Assembly: GCA_046728175.1 (NCBI GenBank)
Contig: JBKPEA010000049.1
Location: 8,597 to 72,596 of the forward strand
Reading direction: 5' to 3'
DNA from: JAFAHS01 sp046728175
GTDB lineage: Bacteria > Desulfobacterota > Binatia > Binatales > Binataceae
Length of the DNA: 64,000 nt
The position numbers were made by a program, and so were the translations under genes. The notes under the pieces are model-generated. The model was not told the origin of the DNA and ran no database searches. It saw only the letters and a list, made by a program, of their open reading frames with translations. Below are positions 9,343 through 17,788 of the stretch, one piece after another; the stretch's first letter is position 1; each line of letters begins with the position of its first letter.

Positions 9343-10574
9343 CTTGCGTGCTTTCTGCGTGCGAAGAATCCGCGACCCTGAGGGCGGCCCCGCAGCGGCC
9401 TATGGTGAACGGGTCGCGGTTTCGCTATCGCGGAGGGCTTGGGGTGCTCGATGTCTGGTATTTCGAATCCCTCGAACCGAGTGCGCTCGAGCTTCATTCC
9501 CAGGGTTCTCTCGATGTCGCGCAGCGCCGTCCCGTCGTCGGGCATCGCAAAGCTCAGTGCCACGCCAGACTTGCCCATCCGGGCGGTTCGGCCGGCCCGG
9601 TGGATGTAACTGTCGGAACTGTCCGGAAGATCGAAGTTGATGACGTGGGAAACGTCGGGAACGTCGAGCCCGCGCGCGGCCACATCGGTCGCCACCAGCA
9701 CCGTGAAATGGCCTCGATGAAATCCGGCCAGGGCCGCGTTGCGCTGGTTCTGCGAACGATCGCCGTGGATCGCGACCGCCTTGATACCGTTGCGCGTGAG
9801 AAGTTTCGCGGCGCGGTCCGCGCGGCTTTTCGTGCGGGTGAACACGATGGCGCGGTCGACCTCGCCACAGCAGAGCAGCTTGAGCAGCAGCGGACCTTTG
9901 TTTTCGGCCGTCACGGGATATATCGATTGGCGGATGCTCGCGGGCGGGGTAGAAATTCTCCCGATATTAACGCGGGCCGGCTCACGCAAAAACTCGCGAG
10001 CGACCCCTTCCACGCTCGCATCCATGGTCGCGGAGAACATCAGGGTTTGATGCGGTCCTTTGACCATCCGCAGGATTCGGCGCAATTGCGGCAGAAAGCC
10101 CATGTCGAGCATCCGGTCGGCCTCGTCGATGACGACCAACCCGATGCGATCGAGTTTGACCTCCCCACGCTCTAGGTGATCGATAAGGCGCCCCGGGCAC
10201 GCGATTACTACCTGGGCCGTGCGCAATTCGTGGACTTGGCGGTTCATCGATTCACCGCCGACCACGACCGCGGCACGAAAACGAGTATTGCGTGCGAGCA
10301 GCGAGAACTCACGGCCGATTTGAGCGGCCAGTTCCCGGGTGGGAGCAAGGATCATCGCGTCAAGCCCGCGCGCGCCATTGCCATGCAGGCGATTGAGCAG
10401 TGGAAGCAGAAACGCCGCGGTCTTGCCGCTGCCGGTGCCTGCGCTCGCGACCAAATCGCGACCCGCGAGTGCTACCGGAATTGCATCGGCCTGGATCGGG
10501 GTTGGTTGATGATGTCCGCGGTCGCGAACCGAGCGCAGGACTTCAGGTGATAGAGCGAGGGCAGAAAAAGACAA
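9339..10574 (-). CDS. rhlE: DEAD-box ATP-dependent RNA helicase, RhlE type
   Basis: A 411-residue RNA helicase that remodels RNA and ribonucleoprotein. Motifs in order: Q motif (HHQPTPIQADAIP, 21-33), Walker A GTGSGKT (46-52), PTREL (78-82), DEAD at 150-153, SAT at 181-183, then VAIHGDRSQNQRN, TDVAARGLDVP and HRAGRTARMG in the second RecA domain. The C-terminus is short and basic (GRPQGRGFFARRKHAR), as in RhlE. The start is taken as TTG 10574 because GGAG lies a few bases upstream and the protein then begins MSFSALALSPEVLRS, typical of RhlE. It overlaps the desaturase gene by four bases. Confidence 0.93.
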   Translation of the reverse strand: MSFSALALSPEVLRSVRDRGHHQPTPIQADAIPVALAGRDLVASAGTGSGKTAAFLLPLLNRLHGNGARGLDAMILAPTRELAAQIGREFSLLARNTRFRAAVVVGGESMNRQVHELRTAQVVIACPGRLIDHLERGEVKLDRIGLVVIDEADRMLDMGFLPQLRRILRMVKGPHQTLMFSATMDASVEGVAREFLREPARVNIGRISTPPASIRQSIYPVTAENKGPLLLKLLCCGEVDRAIVFTRTKSRADRAAKLLTRNGIKAVAIHGDRSQNQRNAALAGFHRGHFTVLVATDVAARGLDVPDVSHVINFDLPDSSDSYIHRAGRTARMGKSGVALSFAMPDDGTALRDIERTLGMKLERTRFEGFEIPDIEHPKPSAIAKPRPVHHRPLRGRPQGRGFFARRKHAR

Positions 10575-10992
10575 ACAAACTCCATGTTCAGAGCCAACGG
10601 ATTCCAGTTGGGCGGTGAGGCCGAACGAGTGGTTCTGGGGCTAAGAGGTGATGCGTCGCGGAATCCGACGCGCGTTAACCGGTCATCGGTCAACTCAGAG
10701 CGTACAGATAGTCGGCGGCGCGGTCAATAGGAGACCGGCAAAACGAACTCGGGAGCGGAGAGTTCATGAGTCGTACCACGATTTTTTCCAGACACCGATC
10801 TCTCCGCCGGTTCCGCGGCAGAGCCGCATCGCGGGCACATGGCAGCAAGCGCGAATTCGGTCGGCGATCGAATGCGATGGCATAGCGGCGCACTCCTCGG
10901 CGCTCGTGGAGAATCTAAACTACCGTAGCAAATCCGGTATCATGCAAAATCGGACACAGCGGCGAGAACATGAGCGGCGTCAGCGGCAGTCA
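10575..10992. other. Intergenic stretch
   Basis: No supported gene. It carries the promoter side of rhlE and leads into the tRNA-Ser fragment. Confidence 0.5.
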
Positions 10993-11064
10993 GGCTTAAC
11001 CGGCGCGACTCGAAATCACGTGAGCCCTCGTGGCTCCGGGGGTTCGAATCCCCCCTCTCCGCCA
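10993..11064 (+). pseudogene. tRNA-Ser(CGA) 3' fragment / possible attachment-site relic
   Basis: The anticodon arm (CGA), the long class II variable arm (agccctcgtggct), a perfect five-pair T-stem around ttcgaat, the 3' acceptor strand and an encoded CCA ending at 11064 are all present. The D-stem can still be drawn, but the 5' acceptor strand that should pair with ctctcc is absent. The anticodon stem also has one C-A mismatch. The first 40 bases match the tRNA-Ser at the window end at 38 of 40 positions. It is therefore not a working tRNA. A tRNA lacking its 5' end but keeping a clean 3' half is what integrative elements leave at their distal att site. Confidence 0.75.
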
Positions 11065-11170
11065 CCAGTTTGTAGGGTTAGCTGACATCTGGGAGGATGC
11101 AGCGATTTTGCGCGTGGACGGGCTGGTTCGCGCAGCTCGTGGCACTGGAGAGAGCGAGCAATTCTACAAG

Positions 11171-12571
11171 GGTAGTGTCGGGATGTTGGTGGAAAAAGTA
11201 AAAGGCGTCATCATCTAGCGAGTTCAACCAAAGACTCGCACTCGCTGGCAGGCGAGTAAAGGAAGATGACGCCTATGGAGAGGGATAGCAGGAAGGCAAT
11301 TGGGGAAGAAGGGTTTGAGTGGGGGCCGGATACGATTGAAGCGGAGATTCGGGGACGGGTTCGAGAGATGATCGAAGCGATCGTGGAAGCGGAGCTGGAG
11401 TCGGTGCTGGGAGCGGGCCGGTCGCAGCGCATAGGCGCAGCACGCACCGGCTACCGCCACGGCGCGCGTGAACGCCAGCTCACCACCAGCCTGGGCAGGA
11501 CCACGATTAGGCTGCCACGGGCGCGCCTGAGAAGCGCCGATGGTGAGGACCGCGAATGGCAGAGCCGGATTATTCGGCGCTATCAGCGGCGCACCGAGCG
11601 AGTGGACGGGGCGTTGCTCGGCGCCTACCTGAGTGGCATCAACACCCGGCGGCTGCGAGGAGCGCTGTCGCCGCTGTTACGCGAAGCGCCTTTATCGAAG
11701 GATGCGGTATCGCGGCTGGTGGGGCGGCTGCGCGATGAGTTCAACGCGTGGTCGACCCGCGATCTGGCCGCGGAAGAAGTGTGCTACTTGTTCTTGGATG
11801 GTTGGTATCCGCGTGTGCGAATCGGGAAAAAGCGCGCCCGCGTGCCAGTGCTGGTTACCTTGGGCGTCTGCGCTGATGGCCGCCGCGTAGTGCTGGATAT
11901 GCAGATCGCCGGTCAGGAAAGCGAGTCCGCCTGGCGCGACTTGCTCCAGTCACTGGTAGCTCGTCATCTGGGTACCCCGGCGCTCGCGGTGATCGACGGT
12001 AATCCTGGCCTGCGCGCGGCGTTGCAGGCGCAATGGCCCGAGATTGCAATCCAGCGCTGCACCAATCACAAGCTGCGCAACCTGCTCTCCAGGGCGCCGG
12101 CTCACCTGCGCGAGGAATTGGCCGAGAATTACCGGCGCATGGTGTATGCCGACAGTCGCGAGGCGGTCGAACATGCGCGCGCGAGCTTCGTGCGCAAATG
12201 GCGGCTGCGCTGCAAGGCGGTCATCAGCTCGTTCGAAGAAGCCGGCGACGAGCTATTCACCTTTTTGCAGTTTCCCCAATCGCAGTGGAAAGCGCTGCGT
12301 ACCACTAACGCGCTCGAGCGTATCAACGGGGAATTTCGCCGCCGCACCAAGACCCAGGCCTCATTGCCGGATGAGGACGCGGTATTGTTGCTGCTCTATG
12401 GAGTGCTGCGCAGCGGTCAGATTGTGCTGCGCCGCATCAATGGACGAAGCGATATGCCGAAGCCCAAATCTCAATTGAAAGCGGCATAAGAGGCAATTAA
12501 GCGAATACTATTAAACGAGAACTCGCGGATATGTTGTCCCAGTCATTCTTCTACCACTTGACCGACACGAC
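11171..12571 (+). mobile_element. Complete IS256-family insertion sequence
   Basis: A transposase gene is flanked by imperfect inverted repeats of about 22 bases: the left end begins ggtagtgtcggg and the right end finishes ccgacacgac. Reversed, the right end matches GT-GTGTCGG and TGGT-GA positions of the left end. Size is about 1.4 kb, normal for IS256. I could not see a clear 8-9 base target duplication. Between the left repeat and the gene lies a 10-base perfect inverted repeat (11203-11212 and 11265-11274) that takes in the start codon. Confidence 0.85.
11266..12489 (+). CDS. IS256-family (mutator-type) transposase, intact
   Basis: A 407-residue DDE transposase. Catalytic residues are visible: Asp178 (LFLDGWY), Asp244 (AVIDGNPG) and Glu351 (RTTNALERIN), with the family motif CTNHKLRNLL between the second Asp and the Glu. 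The N-terminal region (TGYRHGARERQLTTSLG, about 61-77) is the usual zinc-free DNA-binding part of the family. The length is complete, so the element may be active. The ATG at 11266 lies in one arm of an inverted repeat, which would hide it in transcripts entering from outside the element. Confidence 0.95.
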   Translation: MTPMERDSRKAIGEEGFEWGPDTIEAEIRGRVREMIEAIVEAELESVLGAGRSQRIGAARTGYRHGARERQLTTSLGRTTIRLPRARLRSADGEDREWQSRIIRRYQRRTERVDGALLGAYLSGINTRRLRGALSPLLREAPLSKDAVSRLVGRLRDEFNAWSTRDLAAEEVCYLFLDGWYPRVRIGKKRARVPVLVTLGVCADGRRVVLDMQIAGQESESAWRDLLQSLVARHLGTPALAVIDGNPGLRAALQAQWPEIAIQRCTNHKLRNLLSRAPAHLREELAENYRRMVYADSREAVEHARASFVRKWRLRCKAVISSFEEAGDELFTFLQFPQSQWKALRTTNALERINGEFRRRTKTQASLPDEDAVLLLLYGVLRSGQIVLRRINGRSDMPKPKSQLKAA

Positions 12572-12618
12572 GACCACCTCGGCTTAGTCATCACTGTGGA
12601 AAGTACAGGAGTAGAAAA

Positions 12619-12990
12619 TTGGGATCCGAAACCAGCAATGCGGATATTGTTGAGCGAATGATCAATGCCTGGAACGCGGGCAATTTGGACTTGGCAGCGA
12701 GTTTCATTGCGCCCGACGCGATCAACCACTCGCCGCCCACCGAGGGCATCTCGGCCTGGCGACAAAGCTGGGTCAAGGCACGAGAGATGTTCCCAGACAT
12801 GCGTGTCCGGATCGAACAAACGGTTACCCAAGGAGACACCGTTTGCCATAGATACACGATGATGGCTACGGCCCCGAACGGCCATAAGGTTGAGATCTTA
12901 GGACTCGACATGGTCCGTGTGCGGGACGCGAAGATCGTAGAGCACTGGGCGCTGACCGATTCGGCGGGCATGGCCGCCCAAATGGGATGA
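12619..12990 (+). CDS. SnoaL-like / ester cyclase family protein
   Basis: A 123-residue single-domain protein with the NTF2-like cone fold of SnoaL-type polyketide cyclases and related enzymes. Family marks are IVERMINAWNAGNLDLAASFIAPDAI at the start, WRQSWVKAREMFPDMRVRIEQ in the middle and the closing strand VRVRDAKIVEHWALTDSAGMA. A TTG start is chosen because aggag stands seven bases upstream and no other in-frame start fits. The protein is probably cytoplasmic and its substrate is unknown. It lies between the 3' end of a complete IS256 element and the decayed 3' end of a related one, suggesting it was carried or trapped by IS activity. Confidence 0.8.
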   Translation: MGSETSNADIVERMINAWNAGNLDLAASFIAPDAINHSPPTEGISAWRQSWVKAREMFPDMRVRIEQTVTQGDTVCHRYTMMATAPNGHKVEILGLDMVRVRDAKIVEHWALTDSAGMAAQMG

Positions 12991-13025
12991 GACCAGGAAG
13001 TCCAAAATAATCTCCGACAATTCCA

Positions 13026-13172
13026 ACGCCGTATTGATCGGTAAGACGATATGCCGAAGCCCAGGTTTCAATTGAAAGCGGCGTAGGAGGCAATTAAGGG
13101 ATTACTATTAATTGCAAAACTCGCTGATACGTCGCCCCAGTGGCTTTTCTACAACTTGACCGACACTACTTT
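13026..13172 (+). mobile_element. Relic of a second IS256-family 3' end
   Basis: This stretch matches the last coding part and right end of the complete element at 12.43-12.57 kb, with scattered differences. It carries atatgccgaagccca, caattgaaagcggcgta and a terminal ttgaccgacactac. The encoded tail reads DMPKPRFQLKAA before a stop, but an earlier codon is also a stop, so no transposase remains. Its end is a closer inverted match to the left repeat of the complete copy than that copy's own right end, which suggests a sister element lost by deletion. Confidence 0.8.
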
Positions 13173-13353
13173 CTACAAAATCGTCGATTTTGATCCGATT
13201 CCTCTCTGTTTAGAAAGGGCCGCTTAGCCTGAAGGATCGACAGGAGGCGGGACTGAACACGCCTTGCAGTGGTCGCAGTGGACCTCCAGCGTCCGCTCGC
13301 GACTGGGCGGCCGAGAGAACGGCAGGACGTTCCCCGAATCTGATCCTCTTTGT

Positions 13354-13557
13354 CTAGGCACCGCCGTTTCGTCGGTTAGGGACCTTGACGGCAACGTGCA
13401 TTACCCATTGCCGTGGGCCAGAGACGCACACGGTGTCTGGGCGACCTACAAGGTTCCCTTGCGGCTCGGCTGAGCAGCCGCCGAATGCCACTAGCACCCA
13501 CACGATAGCGCTTGCGATCGCCAGCCCGACAGCCATCCCTTCGTGAGCTTGATACAT
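13354..13557 (-). CDS. Possible small lipoprotein
   Basis: A 67-residue frame begins MYQAHEGMAVG and has a hydrophobic stretch (LAIASAIVWVLVAF) ending in GGC, which resembles a lipobox with Cys at about position 28. The rest is short and polar. No good ribosome-binding site is seen. It may be a real small lipoprotein, a relic, or chance; I do not recognise homologues. Confidence 0.35.
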   Translation of the reverse strand: MYQAHEGMAVGLAIASAIVWVLVAFGGCSAEPQGNLVGRPDTVCVSGPRQWVMHVAVKVPNRRNGGA

Positions 13558-13651
13558 TTTCTAGACGCCGAAGCGCGTAATCGGGCCCACGGTACAAACG
13601 GAGGAGGCGATTACCGCTAGCAGTGTCAATTGATTAGCCTACTCGAACTAA

Positions 13652-14077
13652 GGAGAGTTCTACCACAATTGCGAGTCCGTTTATGCCTTTCTGGCGGCTC
13701 TACTTTTCGCCGGTTTCGGATGTGGAGCGCAGCTGCCGCTGCGGTGGTCAGAGCCCGGAAGCAAGGTCAGCCGCAATGGATGCACCGTCGACCCGAAGCA
13801 AATATGCCAAATATGCCTGAGAAAGTTGGATCAGCGGGAGATCGCCCTGTACGACAACGGTGTAATAAAACGCGACACTCATAGCCTGGACCAGAGCGAA
13901 CGCCACCTTACCATATTGACGGACTACAGGTACCCGAACGGAGAACCGCTCGCGCTCGTTAACTGTCGGTTCGATATGCGGACGCATACAGTCACCAGGG
14001 CAGATCTCACCAACGGAAGAACACCCGCCGACGACCGAGTGGAGGGATACGTCCGCATTCAGGGGCTGTGCTTATAA
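13652..14077 (+). pseudogene. Open frame of a possible exported protein, no usable start
   Basis: A stop-free frame of 141 codons contains a hydrophobic segment (VYAFLAALLFAGFGCGA) like a lipoprotein signal, then a Cys-containing part (GCTVDPKQICQICLRK) and a charged, folded-looking region (ALYDNGVIKRDTHSLDQSERH). There is no ATG, GTG or TTG before the hydrophobic part in this frame, so either the 5' end is lost through a frameshift or a shorter protein starts at TTG 13826. The product family is not recognised. Confidence 0.4.
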
Positions 14078-14161
14078 CGACGCGAACGGCAAGTGCGAGC
14101 CCGGACCCACGCAGCAAGTCAGCAGATGATAAGCGGCAACTCGTAAAGTCGAAGCGATAAA

Positions 14162-14242
14162 ATGGAACTGTTCTTAGCCGGATTTCTGTTCGGCGTGGTC
14201 GTGGGCGCTCTGCTTCACTGGCTTCGAGACGAATATCGGTAG
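14162..14242 (+). CDS. Very small single-span membrane peptide (26 residues)
   Basis: An ATG-started frame encodes 26 residues. It opens MELF, is strongly hydrophobic through LAGFLFGVVVGALLHW, and ends with charged LRDEYR. This composition and layout resemble bacterial small membrane proteins such as YtxH- or CydX-sized peptides. There is no strong ribosome-binding site. It is one of several very small exported or membrane ORFs in this IS-rich interval. Confidence 0.4.
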   Translation: MELFLAGFLFGVVVGALLHWLRDEYR

Positions 14243-14377
14243 CGCCAGGGCCGATGAACCCCCGTCACGCTGGCGCGATCCTGCTCACCGGCGGGTACAG
14301 CGACCGATGATCCCGGTTCGCGAAGTAGCCACGAAAAGAAGAAGACCGGAAGGCTCGCCCCGGTGAGAATCTGCGAA

Positions 14378-14521
14378 ATGAGAGTCTTGGCAACGATCCT
14401 TGGCGTCATCTTCTTGATGGGATGCACTACGGGCACCCCCGCGTCCAACCCCTGCTCATCTCCGATAATGGCAGGAACAAAAACCGGACCCTTCGTTGTG
14501 TCCACCATTGAAGTCGAGTAG
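14378..14521 (+). CDS. Small lipoprotein (47 residues)
   Basis: The protein begins MRVLATILGVIFLMGCTTG: a basic start, a hydrophobic core and the lipobox LMGC, a textbook lipoprotein signal with lipidation at Cys16. The mature part is only about 32 residues and contains one more Cys (SNPCSS). A weak ggtgag lies upstream. The strong signal sequence makes chance unlikely, but the family and role are unknown. Confidence 0.55.
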   Translation: MRVLATILGVIFLMGCTTGTPASNPCSSPIMAGTKTGPFVVSTIEVE

Positions 14522-15170
14522 CTCGAATCCGACTCCGTAGGTTCCTAATCTCGCCTGACCCCTCTCGATGCGGATGGCAGCCGCGACGAGCAGTGATACT
14601 GATTTCGTACTTTGATGCATTGACGACTCCACTTTGGCCTCACTACCAACGGCGCCAACTACACCGTCACTTGGCTTGGGCTGGAATGTTCAGCGCCCTG
14701 ACCTATAGAAGGCCTAGATAAGGATTTTCCAACGCGAAGCCCGCTTACTAAGGCGCTTACTACGAAGGCGGGCTTTGAAGCAGACGGGCAGACAGCCTGA
14801 TCTGACTATCTTTAAAACGCAAAGAGCTCCTAGTCCTAACGTAGCACGGACTCTTTAGGCGCCAGGGCGTCGCTGTCGAAGGTTCAAAGTGCCCTCTCCT
14901 TCGCATCGCCAAGAATGACGCCGGCTTCGAGCTTGCAGCAGCGCTTCAATCTTGCTTCGTCCTCGCTATTCAATTCGCCTATGTTACCATAAGGTAAGGC
15001 CTCGTGTATTCTAAAAGATAGTCAGATCCTATAGTCAGATCCCACAGTCGTTGATGGCCAGCGTATTGGCTCCGAGCTATGAACCTATGAACACCCTAGG
15101 CCAGGGACAAAAAGGGTAGTGTCTCGTTGGCGTTCGGAGTGGTACTATACCGCCCGGTGACAATGCGGCT
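14522..15170. other. Gene-poor stretch
   Basis: No supported gene. A short tandem repeat of atagtcagatcc occurs twice near 15015-15041. On the minus strand a start-less open stretch near 14888-15010 (LNSEDEARLKRCCKLEAG) may be a relic. Confidence 0.4.
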
Positions 15171-16223
15171 TCAGTCAAAAAAAGCGACACATCTCACTTC
15201 GATACTTTGCCTGTGCGGTGCTTCAGCCGGCGTGTTGGGGTCCTTGAACGCGCTGTGCAAACTGAAGGTGCAGGGTACTCCGCTGTCACTCGAATTGTAA
15301 GTAACTCCCACGGCGCCGGATTGAGCAAGCCCTCCCGCAGAATCCCATTGCTTGATCAATATTACTTCGTCCCGCGTCATGAGCGGATAGTACCACCATT
15401 CATGATTTGGCGAGTACTTTGCAAAGTAGTTCTCGCCTATACGATCGTGATAATGGATTTCAAATACGACCACATCTTCTGGCGCCACTCGCTGGCCGTC
15501 GCACAACGCCAAAGGATCCGCCATCACAGGCGAGCGGTCGATATTGCGCCATACGTTGATGAGGGCAAACCGTCTGTGCTCGTTGAGAGTACGAGACACG
15601 ACCTCGGCGCTCAACAGTGGTTCGCCCTCACGGAGCACTGATCGGAAGGTGTCATTCATGCCTGGTGCTCTTGCCAGATCACGCAGCCGCTGCGGCGCGC
15701 TCACGAGGGTGTAGTCGCCGTGTGCGACATAAATCGGTTTCTGCACCTGTTGGCCGTCTGCGATGCCTCTATCGCTCTCCTTTCCTTGAGTCCGGCGGAT
15801 ATTGTGATCAAACGCCAAAACGTGCCCCGCATTCGTCGCTCGTCCCACAATCTCGGCACACTCCGGGTAGTACTCTCGCACCACCTGCCGATTATCGAAG
15901 AAATGTAGATCAGGACGCGCCAGGGGTCGATGGAGCAGCTCGAGACCGTGCACACCGAGTTGTCGCCGACGGGAGGGCTCTAGGCGCCGTGCATCACGGA
16001 TGAGGACGTCCCGTTGTTCCGTGACTGCGCCATGGTAGGCGTCATCGTTGCCGTTACGGTCGCGGTGAGTAAAGACCTTGCCATTACGATAAAGCGATGA
16101 TTCTACGGTCGCAGCGAGGTAGGTGAGTCGTCCAGTGACATCATCTTCGTTTTCAAATGACATCGGATTTATCCCTGAAAATTCATAAGTGATCGGAAGT
16201 GAAAAGTTCGATTGCTGCGCCAT
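15171..16223 (-). CDS. CmcJ/NvfI-family oxidoreductase-like protein
   Basis: A 350-residue protein that resembles the CmcJ / AsqI / NvfI group of Fe(II)/2-oxoglutarate-related enzymes, known from cephamycin and fungal secondary metabolism. Supporting segments are FALINVWRNIDRSPVMADPL, the following LALCDG, VVFEIHYHDRIGENYFAKYS and HEWWYYPLMTRDEVILIKQW, ending with TFSLHSAFKDPNTPAEAPHRQSIEVRC broken across the last hundred residues. His-rich positions (IHYHD; HSAF; PHRQS) could supply metal ligands. The gene is intact and stands alone, with no biosynthetic cluster around it, in a transfer-prone zone. The substrate is unknown. Confidence 0.75.
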   Translation of the reverse strand: MAQQSNFSLPITYEFSGINPMSFENEDDVTGRLTYLAATVESSLYRNGKVFTHRDRNGNDDAYHGAVTEQRDVLIRDARRLEPSRRRQLGVHGLELLHRPLARPDLHFFDNRQVVREYYPECAEIVGRATNAGHVLAFDHNIRRTQGKESDRGIADGQQVQKPIYVAHGDYTLVSAPQRLRDLARAPGMNDTFRSVLREGEPLLSAEVVSRTLNEHRRFALINVWRNIDRSPVMADPLALCDGQRVAPEDVVVFEIHYHDRIGENYFAKYSPNHEWWYYPLMTRDEVILIKQWDSAGGLAQSGAVGVTYNSSDSGVPCTFSLHSAFKDPNTPAEAPHRQSIEVRCVAFFD

Positions 16224-16354
16224 CAGAACCTGAATTGTTGCTCAGAACGTGAATATGATCGTCAAAGGCGGACGCTGCGCCGTATGCTGCCAAGGGTAGC
16301 TATCCTTCAGTTCCCCCGGTGCTGCTGGTTGCAAGATTGATAGCTGCTTGTCTT

Positions 16355-17000
16355 TCAGTAGGGTCTAGGCTCACGCGCCGAGCTGTGAGCCAGGTCGGCG
16401 AAATCCCTGCGCGATGATGTCGTGCACTGGGTCGGGTCCTGGATCTGGCGGGCCGGCGGGGCCCACTCCGCCGGACGGTGCACGAAGGTGCTGCCATAGC
16501 CTCGGCCCGTTCAGCCATGAGGTCGAAATTGTGGCAGGCGACCATGAGAAGTTGGTCGGGCCGGTAGCGGAGCCATTGGGCACAGATGCGGTAGGCCTGT
16601 GGCTGGGTGTTGTAAGTGAGGATCATCTCACACGACAAGATACAGTCCCAGCTAAGCCAATTGCGGGCGACACGTCTATAAGCAGCTACGTGCTCAAAAT
16701 GGTAAAGGAGACCACCACGTATTTGGTCTTGAGCCGCGCCAACGCGGGAGGACATCCGCCCAGGTCTCAAGGGCATGCCACTTGCGCCAGCTGCTCTCAC
16801 GGTCGTCCGCTGTCAAAGCAGTGAGCTTGAACTCCTCGATGACCTCGTCGAGCACGTGCCGGTGTACGTCTTCGATGTTGAATGAGGGATTGACCTGGCT
16901 CACCATCATCTTAAGCGAGCGGCGACGGTATCCATTGATGGTCTTGGGCCAGTCGGCTGAGAGGCCGCGTTGCGCGCCTGCTTGGGCGAAGGCCTGACAA
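16355..17000 (-). pseudogene. Haloacid dehalogenase type II (HAD superfamily), decayed
   Basis: In translation order the pieces are CQAFAQAGAQRGLSADWPK, then VNPSFNIEDVHRHVLDEVIEE, LTADDRESSWRKWHALETWADV, a second-frame LARLKTKYVVVSF, then AYRICAQWLRYRPDQLLMVACHNFDLMAER in another frame, and finally YGSTFVHRPAEW with FADLAHSS in a third. This is the order found in (S)-2-haloacid dehalogenases and related HADs, which hydrolyse 2-haloacids. The N-terminal catalytic Asp motif is not visible. Several frameshifts are required, so the gene is dead. Confidence 0.7.
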
Positions 17001-17788
17001 AGACCGATGTGCGGCGAGGTCGAGCGCCTGGCCTCGATCCAGGTCGGGCATCAAGCACATGCCGGTAAAGTTCACCCCAGACAAAGCCGTTGCCGCGTGA
17101 GTGCAGCCCACTTTCGCAAGCACTCGCCGGATCAAACGGTTAGACCGCCCGATTCCGCGACCAGCGGCTCGGAATCAACGCGACCGTGCTCCCTCACCTC
17201 GGTCGGCAGATTCGGTAAGTTTGGCAAGTCTTTTGACCCGGCGGCAAAATCGCCAGATCCATGATCTTGGCCTTGTGACTAAACCATCGCCCTTCTACAA
17301 ACACTGATGGCAGTCCCTCGTGGTCACAAACTCTTTGTAAGGTCAAACCATTCGGCTCGATATCAGTGCAAAACGACAACAATAATATCTCTATGACTTC
17401 CAGCTGTCGGACCGATGAGATCACCGCGTGGGCGAATCGCGCCTTGAATGGTCAGGGCCCTCTACCCTCAAAACACCGAAGGTCTCGGCATGGACACGAC
17501 ACTTGAACTTCCGTCCCTTGGATTGTGGCTCCTGCGCTTCCGATCATCTGGATCTGTTGCGCCAGGAGTTGCAGCATTAGCATGTTGGCAGGTCACTGGC
17601 ACGATAGTATTTTCGCATTGCAACGCAAGAATGGCTCCCGAAATCCTATCGCTGCTCGCTTGATCTTTTTCCCACGAGGGCGTGAGTAGTTCTTGTACTA
17701 AGTGGCTACTTGAGGACTTCAGTTCTCGTAAAAGCCGTCCCGGCGCTGGAGTTGAAATAGCTAATGTCAATCAATGGGGTCTTCCTGG
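17001..17788. other. Gene-poor stretch
   Basis: Short overlapping frames on both strands have no recognisable domain. Probably decayed sequence between the dehalogenase relic and the DUF1646 gene. Confidence 0.45.

Noticed and set aside
9276..10175. 300-codon plus-strand frame opposite rhlE
   Set aside because: Antisense to a full set of DEAD-box motifs and without domain content.
15010..15045. Start of a CRISPR-like or satellite array
   Set aside because: The 12-base unit atagtcagatcc occurs only twice, in tandem, with no spacers.
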